The translations under genes were made by a program, and so were the position numbers. A DNA stretch of 64,000 nt. Origin: Phallusia mammillata. Lineage: Eukaryota; Chordata; Ascidiacea; Phlebobranchia; Ascidiidae. The stretch spans positions 62,001-126,000 of the forward strand of contig QLIY01000338.1 in NCBI GenBank assembly GCA_003260075.1. Direction: 5' to 3'. Of the stretch, positions 36,901 through 45,387 are shown one piece after another (the first letter of the stretch is position 1; each line of letters begins with the position of its first letter). The notes below the pieces were generated by a model. The model worked only from the letters and a program-made list of their open reading frames with translations, had not been told where the DNA came from and made no database searches.

Positions 36901-39900
36901 AGTCATTTTGTAACACTCGTTTGTCCGTGAAACGCTAAAAGTGTTATTTCAACGAACATTAAAAAGATTCACACAGTGGCGAAAAAAAACTTATTTATCA
37001 TATGACCTGGTTCTTCAGTAAACGCACGACAACGACCACCAAAACCTGTCAAAGCATCAGCAACCTGTTTTAAATACATTTAGAGGTTTTGCAACCGTTT
37101 GTCCGAATGGCTTATTCATATCATCTCAAACTGCAATGTTAAACAAAAACCATTTTGTATTTCTTACAACGTTTAATTTTCCATCTAGCCTTGGTCTAAC
37201 TCCTCGCGACGGCCGCATCTCTTACGACGAAATCCTCCACATTGTTCAGGAGAAAGACCGAAAGCTCACTGACGTCAGGCTCGCAGCACTTACGTCACAA
37301 CACCAACTTCATCAGCTACAAGATCAGATCGTTCAAATGCAGGTTGGTCCAGTGAAGTTTAAGGCCATGTGAATGTCTGGCAAACTGTTGCCATGTGTGG
37401 TAATGAATATCAGTTCCGTTTTATTTCATTGCTTTTTCGTCTGGTAAAATTAGGGTTTGCTGGCAAGATAGGGTCTTTTACCAACCTGTAGGTGGGGGGG
37501 GGGTCAGTGAAGTTTAAGGCCATGCGTATGTCTGGAAAACTGTTGCCATGTGTGGTAACGAATATCAGTTTCGTTTTGTTTCATTGTTTTTTGTCTGGGA
37601 AAATTAGGGTTTGCTGGCAAGATAGGGTCTTTTACCAACCTGTAGGTGGGGGGGGGGGCTTGACCTTTTATTGTACACAATAAAGAATATTTACTCAGAG
37701 CCCATTATGTTTGATTCTACAGTAGAATATTGCCACATAAGAATCGGTCTTCTTATATTTCTGAATCAGCAACTAAAAGTGACAGTTGAACAAAAAGCAA
37801 TAAGACGACTATTGCAGTCTTCTCTGAATCATTTTGATCAGATCTTTAATCAAGTTGAGGTAAACCAATATGAAGTCAAATATTTTCTTTACTTCAGCAC
37901 GAGATGCAATTACTCCGAATGGAAAACGAACGTCTCCAGTGGGGGGGGGGTATTTTGATCAGATCTTTAAATCAAGTTGAGGTCAACCAATATAAAGTCA
38001 AATACATTCCTTTTTCAGCACGAGATGCAATTACTCCGAATGGAAAACGAACGTCTCCAGTCACGTGTTACAAGTCCTGATTACGCCACAAACACCATGA
38101 CGTCAAACCGCTCGACGCTGAGAAGACAAAACACAACCGAGCTTGCCTCCTACAGAGATGAAAAACTCAGCTCAACTGCGCCACCTGACGAGCTAAGTCT
38201 CGCCCCTGGATTGCCAAGATTAGGTTGGTCATTTCAGTTTTGAAGTAGTTAAAAAGGCGGTAACACAAATGTTAGTTACTTTTATGGGCGTCCGTATGTC
38301 TTTGCTATTTCTTTTTATTTAAAGGAGTATTTTGCCTGACGATGACAATAAAAACTGTCGAAACGTTGTAATGTTTTCCACTCAGATATTGGCTTGTATC
38401 TTCTTTCTGAGTCTCCGTATGATTGTTTTTTTTCGTTTTTTTGCCTGTACGTTGCACCGTCTTTGACAACATAGTTCAACAGTTGATGCAAGTGTAACAT
38501 AAACTGAGAGTTTAAATTCAGTCTTTTCAGTGCTGTACCAGTTGGTTCTAAGGGGGGGGGGCTTTTGCCTGACGATGACAATAAAAACATTAGAAACGTT
38601 GTAATGTTTTCCACTCAAATATTGGCTTGTATCTTCTTACTGGGTCTACGCATGCTTTTTTTGGTCGGTATGTTACATCATCTTTGACAACATAGTTCAA
38701 CAGTTGATGCAAGTGTAACATAACCTGAGAGTTTAAATTCAGTCTTTTCAGTGCTGTACCAGTTGGTTCTAACAGAGCACCTTAGTGATACCCAACCATT
38801 AGTCCATCTCTTCCTTTTGTTCATAGATTGCTGTAAACTTCACCGCTTAGTGTCGCCCGGGAGCGAGGAGGAGGGCGCGCAACTAAAGTTCGTGGTTCGA
38901 ACCTCAGGGTCACCAAAGGTAGCATCTTCACAATCAAGACATGAACTACTCATAGGGAGTGTCCCTGTACCGAGGAAAGCCAGCTGGGATGACTTGGATC
39001 GGAAAACCAGCGATATATTTTTGGTGAGTTCTTATGTTGGATGTTGATAAAACGTCTCTGATAAAACCAGATTGCAAGCAGTACATTGTTGTAATGCCAC
39101 AGCCCTCATATTTTGACTGTATTAATTCATGGACAGCTGATAGTTCCACATTAATCTAAAGTTCCTGACTTCTGTTTTTCAAACATTTTCTTTTGCGCTT
39201 GTTTGTGAAACTTCTCCATGGTTTATGGAATAAGCATTGACATTGTAGTGTTGGTCCAACCTCAGTGGTCCCTTTATATTACAATTCATAAGGTCCATTG
39301 AACATTGCCACTCTAACATTATTGTTTGCTTTTTAGGAATATTGTCGTTGTGTGGATGGAGACAGCAGGCTAGGTTTGTCAACCTCAAGCATCGCTTTTT
39401 ACAAAGTCGGCGAACAAGCTCGAATTCCTGGGTCTTCTCCACCTGAACTACTTCCGTGTGCTTTCATCATCGGTGACGTCAACACTGTCGAGATTTCGTT
39501 AAAAGGTTGGTTAGATCAGATTTAACAAGGATGACAAGGATCGAGTTTTGTTGTGGAGATGTTGTAGATTTTAGCTAGGAAGTGCAATGACTGAATAACA
39601 TCGTTAAGTTTCACCCCAATTATGTCAAAAACAAAGCGTCAACAGTTTGCAAATCGTTATGCTTGATTGGTAGCACAACCTCGGAACATCAGGCCTCCAA
39701 TTAAGCTTTTTGAAAACATCGTTTTGGAATGTCCATGTTTTAATGATGGAAAGCATAATCTCAAAAAATTAGTTCTCCACTTTGGCTTTGTAGACATAAA
39801 CATTGCGTTAATATAAAACTAAGCGTTGCAATCGCATGTGCATTGTGGATTGTAATTCTCGGTTTCCAACTCATGCATGTCGGGGTGTAACTTGCTGAAA

Positions 39901-42900
39901 TGGATATTTGGTCTTCAGATGCAGCATGTGGATCAGTCGACCTGCTTGCGTTCAGCACTCTTATACCGAAAGATATGTTGCTTCGATATGTGAACAACGT
40001 GATGCACCACAAACGAATCATGCTTCACGGTCCATCTGGAACAGGGAAGAGCTCCCTCGCTCACAGGTAGGCGTCAGAGTAGACAAAAATGATAGTGTAA
40101 GCACACCACAATGTTGAAATTCAATTATGAGATATTGTGCTGAAGTTTTCTTCGGACCCAGTAAAGATTGACTGACAACGCTTTTATATCAAAATGTATT
40201 TGTCTGTGATAAGATAGGTACTTGATCTTAACCTGGAAATAAAAGTCTCCAAATTTGTGGCATAAATCCTTACGGTTCGCCCAGAATCATTTCTGCCAAG
40301 AATTAATTTAACACGAAATATGACCCAGTATAGATACAAAAACTTTCGTTCTTGAAATGATTAAGATGGGGGGGGGGGCGTTACGGTTCGCCCAGAATCA
40401 TTTCTGCCAAGAATTAATTTAACACAATACATGACCCAGTATAGATACAAAAACTTTCGTTCTTGAAATGATTAAGATTGTGAAATATGTTGGTGGATAC
40501 GTTTTAAGCATTAATTGAATCTTGCCACAGCCTGGCGCACCACCTAGTAACGAGAGTTCGACGGAATCTTGATCCTTCAAAAATGATTTTTATCTACGAT
40601 GTGAAGCAAAACGGGGAAGAGGTGGGTTCAAATTTTGTTAAATCCCTGAAACGTTACAATTGATTTCTACCATTAACCAACAATTCAGGGCTGATCCCAG
40701 TTACGAATGTGTGTTTATCTAATCTGACAAACTTACAACAGTTAAAGTTTGATGTAAGAGGCAAAACTTTGAGAACTTTAAATCACAAGCAAAATAACAA
40801 TGTATTTCATTTTTTTGATTTCAGGAGCTTCAAAACTACCTGAAAAACATCTCAGACATTTGTGGTGGGGGGGGGGGTTTTGTTAAATCCCTGAAACGTT
40901 ACAATTGATTTCTACCATAAACCAACAATTCAGGATTCATCCCAGTTGTGAATGTATTATGAATTTAGCTGACAAACTAACAATGATTAAAGTTGAATGT
41001 AAGAGGCAAAACGTGAGAGTTAGATTAAAAACTGGATCATCAAAAACCATTCTTTTGACCTGCAAAAAAACCCATAAAAAAACTAAAACACCATCACGTT
41101 AACATTTCATTTTTTTCAGGAGCTTCAAAACTACCTGAAAAACATCTCAGACATTTGTGGTCATACGTCATCAAACAACGTCATCACCGTGCCTCACGTC
41201 ATCATTGTGGAAAACATGCATCTGGTGACGTCACTAAAAGACATGTTCGCCCCCTTGTTTGGCCTTCCTGATGACGTCAACTGCCCTTACGTCATAGGTA
41301 AGTGTACGGTGGACAAAAATGTTTTATTGTGACTTTAATTTCCACACAAGAAATATACATTATTTGTTTATATTCCAGGCACCATTCTACAAGGCAAGGC
41401 GCAAGGCAAGATGGCTGACCAGTGCGAGAACGGCGGGGGGGGGGATGGCTGACCAGTGCGAGAACGGCTTCACGTGGCTTTCCTGCACCAACAGCAGTTC
41501 GCATGTGAAGGACTACCTCGGCAGGTTCTTAAGGTAAACAAAAATATGTTGGATCGTATAAGAGCTGCGCACATTTTTTTGCTAAGCCAGATTGTACAAG
41601 CAGTTTGCACACAACCAAGAGGAAACATTGCTAATAACGTTATCATGTCAACATAGCGATTTAATCACACATCACCTTTGTCTAAGTTTTGCAGTTAATG
41701 ATTGCGCATATGATGACCACTTGTATTCCAACTTATACAACTTAGGATTGATGACAAAGCACAATGTAACCTTGATTCACATTTTCAGGAGGGCGGTTAT
41801 AGAACACGAAATATCTGGCCAACAAAACGACGATGAAGAGTTCCAGAACACATTACGAGTGATCACGTGGTTGCCTCTTTGCTGGCACCACGTGAACAGA
41901 TGTTTGGAGTCCCAATGTCCGACAGACGTTACCATAGGTAAGTAGTGGAAATAGCTCGGGCACGTTAAGTATCTTTGATGCATGATTTGTGAGAATATTA
42001 AATAAAAAACGCATAACTGACTAGTGACCAGTTAAAGCATTCGAAAGAAATATTTTTTTGTAACTGTGGAAAATGTTTGGACACATCATCAAATTGCGAC
42101 AACTTTTAAAAAATACACGCGTTTCTAGTAGATTTAACCAAATGTTTTAAACAAAATACGACTGATGCCCAAATAAAGCAATTAAAAGAAATCATTTTGT
42201 ACCAAAACTGAAACGTTCGTTTGAAACTTCACAGAACGTACTTTTACAGGACCTCGAGTATTTGCGTCGTGTCCTTCCGACTTTTACGCCTCCTGTACGT
42301 GGTTCGTGCAAGTGTGGAACCACGTCATAGCTCCCTACGTCATAACGGCAATTAGGCGAATCCGCCAATCACAAAAGAGTGATACGAGTCACGTGACTTG
42401 GAAGGACCCGGCGGAGTGGGTGATTGACAGGTGAGCTGGTTGACATGGTAACCGGGAATAATAAGTTTTAATCTAAGTTTGTCAACAGATTTTTAGGATT
42501 ATCAATTTTTGCTGCCCTTTATATCTGACCTTCTTGGAGTTTATTAGTTGATTAAGAACATTGCACCATAAACACTCACAACTACCAGCATACTACGGCT
42601 TGTCACAGGGATAAAAATAATATACACTCAATAATTGCAAAACACAGCTCAATTTTCAGAATTTCTGACGAGAGACGGTTAAAACGCACATAGTAAAGTG
42701 ACAAGACATACAAATTTAACCTACTTGTTGCGCTACATATTGCTGACGACTTTTGTTTAACCTTGTATTCAAATAAGCTAACAACCATCCATCATTCAGC
42801 TTTCCGTGGAACGCAAGCGACATGGGGTGCGACAACACATTGCGCCTCAAGCGGATCACAGAAGACGACCTCAACACACCTCCAGTTCCACCACGCACCG

Positions 42901-43085
42901 ATCTGGCGGCGCTAAAGAGCTCACCCAACCCTAACCACATAGAAAACATACGCGCCACGCATCAGCGATTATCCTCCGGTGACGTATTTAACGGTTCATC
43001 GGGCACGGCGGAGGAATATGAAGTGTGGCGCAAACAAAATAGTCCCGTGACATCACCGAACAAGAGCACGCGAGTCAGTCGCTGA
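33957..43085 (+). CDS. NAV: Neuron navigator (NAV/unc-53) C-terminal-type protein, AAA+ ATPase
   Basis: Fourteen in-frame exons: 33957-34197, 34493-34641, 35847-35980, 37189-37342, 38019-38223, 38851-39023, 39337-39505, 39919-40066, 40531-40621, 41120-41297, 41379-41533, 41789-41937, 42250-42430 and 42800-43085. They encode 792 residues once a 34-bp duplication plus G run in exon 11 is discounted. Order: coiled coil (ELDKLRKTIEDLRAK), Ser-rich linker, second coiled coil (EILHIVQEKDRKLTDVRLAA onward), then the NAV-type AAA+ domain with Walker A GPSGTGKS (446-453), Walker-B-like VPHVIIVENMH, sensor region WLSCTNSSSHVKDYLGRFLR, and the family blocks WHHVNR, DVTIGPRVF and WKDPAEWV. NAV proteins bind microtubule plus ends and guide cell and axon migration. 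The ATG has an in-frame stop two codons before it, so this is a short form without the calponin-homology and long basic regions of vertebrate NAV2/3. Upstream alternative exons cannot be excluded. Confidence 0.92.
34333..34371. repeat. Poly-T tract with one ambiguous base
   Basis: A T homopolymer of about 39 nt is interrupted only by C at 34353 and N at 34354. It lies in the first intron of the NAV-like gene. The N marks uncertain length or base calling. Confidence 0.9.
34760..34905 (+). repeat. SINE-like repeat with Pol III B box
   Basis: A B box (GGGTTCGAATTCC) at about 34782-34794 lies in a T-arm-like hairpin (GTGGG...CCAC). It is followed by AGGCTAAATTGTTCTAGCC, GTGAATGCTTCGTGACC and GATTCGGTATAACGCC...GACCTGGCATACC. 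The downstream body matches 63595-63712 and, in its last part, 10940-11092 and 23640-23770. A tRNA-derived SINE is the simplest reading. It lies in a NAV intron. Confidence 0.6.
35026..35235. repeat. Near-identical 95-bp pair joined by G11 (NAV intron 2)
   Basis: Copy 1 (about 35026-35119) and copy 2 (about 35138-35235) share CAAATAACATTACAACTGAG to CACGATAATATTTT; G at 35120-35130. Confidence 0.85.
36120..36440. repeat. Near-identical 155-bp pair joined by G10 (NAV intron 3)
   Basis: Copy 1 (36120-36274) and copy 2 (about 36286-36440) run from GCACATA..AAAACACGAATA to TTCAACGTT with a few substitutions; G at 36275-36284. Confidence 0.85.
36638..36951. repeat. Near-identical 152-bp pair joined by G10 (NAV intron 3)
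   Basis: Copy 1 (about 36638-36789) and copy 2 (about 36800-36951) share ACGCGACCCACTGTGATAAA to AAAAGTGTTATTTCA; G at 36790-36799. Confidence 0.85.
37350..37658. repeat. Near-identical 145-bp pair with two G runs (NAV intron 4)
   Basis: The segment from CAGTGAAGTTTAAGGCCATG to CCAACCTGTAGGT occurs at about 37350-37493 and again at about 37505-37647. Each copy ends at a G run (37494-37503 and 37648-37658). This is one of the few places where both copies end in G. Confidence 0.8.
37841..38061. repeat. Duplicate of the exon 5 acceptor and first coding bases, joined by G10
   Basis: A partial first copy (to 37940) contains the intron end, TTCAG acceptor and the first 14 codons of NAV exon 5, then 10 G (37941-37950), then the full copy with the whole exon (38019-38223). 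The first copy cannot splice productively because it stops at the G run. Confidence 0.85.
38330..38772. repeat. Near-identical pair (about 220 bp) joined by G10 (NAV intron 5)
   Basis: The segment from TTTTGCCTGACGATGACAAT to TGTACCAGTTGGTTCTAA occurs at about 38331-38551 and 38564-38772. Copy 2 lacks a short block around ATGATTGTTTTTTTTCG. G at 38552-38561. Confidence 0.8.
40268..40480. repeat. Near-identical 98-bp pair joined by G11 (NAV intron 8)
   Basis: TTACGGTTCGCCCAGAATCA to CTTGAAATGATTAAGAT is present at about 40271-40367 and 40380-40477; G at 40368-40378. Confidence 0.85.
40632..41161. repeat. Duplicate of intron 9 and the start of NAV exon 10, joined by G11
   Basis: Copy 1 (about 40632-40866) includes a full acceptor and the first 42 bases of exon 10 (GAGCTTCAAAACTACCTG onward), then 11 G (40867-40877). 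Copy 2 (about 40878-41161) has the same intron with larger indels and the complete exon from 41120. Confidence 0.85.
41411..41468. repeat. 24-bp coding duplication plus G10 inside NAV exon 11
   Basis: ATGGCTGACCAGTGCGAGAA at 41411 recurs at 41445, separated by 10 G at 41435-41444. The insertion is 34 bp, not a multiple of three, and shifts the frame of a conserved AAA+ exon. Confidence 0.9.
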
Positions 43086-44070
43086 ATTTTTGTTCTTATT
43101 TTATTGTCGTGTCATTGAATGTTTGTTTTGACGCGCGTCAATGCCTACCCGCGTCCGCATGGTGAAAACACGCCCCCTGGTGGAGAGGCTTTACACAGCG
43201 ATCCACTGTTTGACCTCATGAAGTTAATAGTTTCAGTTCCATTTCATCATGTTGTTGTTGTTGCTTTTCACATTATTTTTGTGCCACTGCATACAGTCCA
43301 GGTTTTATGCGGAGTACCTCAAACTGTTTCCACGTTGTAACGCGATTTTCTACGAGGCCTTTATCGCAACATTTACACCACAATGATCCGCAGATTGCAA
43401 ATATGTGAAGGCCAAATACCAAAGCGGGTTTTTCAACCAACTTTGTGCAACAAAAACAAGGCTAACCTGGCTAAAGAAAAACTGGAAAACTTAGCCTTTA
43501 CTCAAGAGAAAAAATTGAAATATACAATTCGTTTGATACCAAAGTATATATTAGAAACTAGAAACGATTTAGACTGGTATGTAAATCGTTTTCGCTGTGT
43601 CATGCTTGCAGCTATAATCACAACGTATATGCATACGTCATCACAAGCTGCTTTGTGCCAACTAGCGGCCAACCACAAGTCTGCGTCTCGTGTACAAAAT
43701 TATTGTTGCTTCTTTCTCAACTGTGCTTCTCAATTTCTGACGGTCGGTTTTTGCAACCGCTTGGTGCGCTGTTTCCTCTTCTGCAAATCACGTGACGTGG
43801 GTTGCTGTCTGTACAGCCTTTCTCATGCTTTTCGTTTATTACTGTTTTTATGCGTTTTCGTAGCATTGTTGTAAACAGCGTTGTGAAATACGAAGAAGCC
43901 AATCGCAGATTGAAACAGAGAAAAAAGTTGTGGATTTTGTTCATAGAATAGTTTGCGGGCAGTTCAGGGGTATTGTTAGCTACGGGTCAAAATGTGGTTC
44001 AAATAATCACAACAAACTTTAATTCCAACTTCTCAAATTACTCCGACGCCCTCGCACTCGATAAAACGTT
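43086..44070 (+). other. Probable NAV 3' region, no supported gene
   Basis: Directly after the NAV stop. A 163-codon frame (43383-43874) and shorter ones have no recognisable domain, do not continue the NAV frame, and have a chance-like, cysteine- and leucine-rich composition. I read the stretch as 3' untranslated and flanking DNA. Confidence 0.5.
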
Positions 44071-44077
44071 CAACACA

Positions 44078-44229
44078 GATTAACCGGAATTTCGAGTGTT
44101 TCAATTTTTGATTTGATTAACCGGAATTTCCGGGTGATTCGATTAACCGGAATTTCCGGGTGATTCGATTAACCGGAATTTCGGGTGATTCGCTTAACCG
44201 ATATTTCGGGATGATTCGATTAACCGGAA
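44078..44229. repeat. Tandem repeat, about 26-bp unit (GATTAACCGGAATTTC...)
   Basis: Six units begin with GATTAACCGG or a variant at about 44078, 44114, 44141, 44167, 44192 and 44218, most ending in GGGTGATTC. The core AACCGGAATTTCCGG is partly palindromic. It lies between the converging NAV and NOL8-like genes. Confidence 0.8.
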
Positions 44230-44344
44230 AGAATAATTTGTTTTAGCGAAAGCTTTGTAATTTCTTGATTTCGCCGCTGCTATCTAGCTTACTCAGTAAA
44301 ACTGAAGCTGCAAGATAAGTGTGACTGTCACGTGATCACATTCG

Positions 44345-44700
44345 TTGTAGGGATGGGCCGAGCCGAGCCAGAACCCGAGTACTCGGTACCGAGCATCGCT
44401 GTTTTTAATGCTCGGTGCTCGGCCGAGTAGTTGCACAAACTGACCCGAGCGTCAAATTTGCATATTCATGTCCTGCTAACATACGTAACTAGTGTTCTAA
44501 AGGGTGTCTATGAACAAAAACGAATGATTTTTTAAATGTATTAAATGGTGGAAAAACGCGTATTTTATGGGCAGCTTAATAAAACACCGCCGGTGACGTA
44601 AGAGACCTTGTTGAGATAAACGCAGAAAGGGGATTTTTGTGACGTCATAATGCACCGAGCGTTGAAGTGAGATGCTCGGTGCTCGACCAAACAGAACATT
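44345..44700. repeat. Palindrome-rich repeat (GGGATGGGCCGAG ... CTCGGTGCTCGG)
   Basis: Around 44352-44465 there are interleaved inverted copies of CGAGCCGAG/CTCGGC and ACTCGGTACCGAG. GATGCTCGGTGCTCG recurs at about 44671-44685. TAGGGATGGGC resembles hAT-type inverted-repeat starts (CAGGGNTGGGC class); this is a resemblance only, and no transposase frame is present. Confidence 0.45.
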
Positions 44701-45387
44701 TTCAATTCGTTGTTTCAAAAACACAAACCATGTTGAATAGTGCAGTTGGCACTTAGTAAGAACTTGCAATCAGTCCCCCTTGCCAGAACATAGCTTTCCG
44801 ATTGTTAGTGCATAATGCTCTTTATTAAACCCTTGTTATGTCACAGATGGCGATCAGATAACAAGTCAATACACCAGGCGCACGGCTTTGCAGCGATAAA
44901 AGGAACATTCTGGGCCTATTTTAATCGATTGTTTTTTATTTGTTTGCATTTTTAAGACATCCTTAATAAAAGTTTTGTGCTTTCATCTGCTACGATGAAA
45001 AGGATGATTTAGTCAGAAAATTAGTGTACTTAAATTATTAAATGCTTGGAAAGCTTTAATTTACACCTGTATTTTAGTATTGCATTAAATCACTACCTTG
45101 CCTTCAAAATCAGAACTGAAATAGATTTGTATTATGTTGGAACCATGACTACCACAGGAATGTGGTGAAATGAAGCAACAGGATCACAAACATTTGTCAA
45201 ACATCGTTTCATGGTAAAGAGACTAGATGAAAAAATCCGTGGGAAGGCCACCCCAGCCTCTTCCACCATTCGACCACCACTAACATCAACCTTCATTGGC
45301 ACATCTTAAAACCATTTGCATCGTTTGGTTTGACCATAAACGAACAATCGCATGAAGTCATCCAACCATGACGCATTTTGTCACGGT

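Noticed and set aside
4030-41444. CRISPR array or phase-variable G tracts
   Set aside because: Units are not regularly spaced, the genes are eukaryotic and intron-split, and the runs join duplicated flanks rather than controlling genes.
43383-43874. 163-codon plus-strand frame after NAV
   Set aside because: No domain, chance-like composition, and it lies in the expected 3' UTR of NAV. Kept only as a low-priority check.
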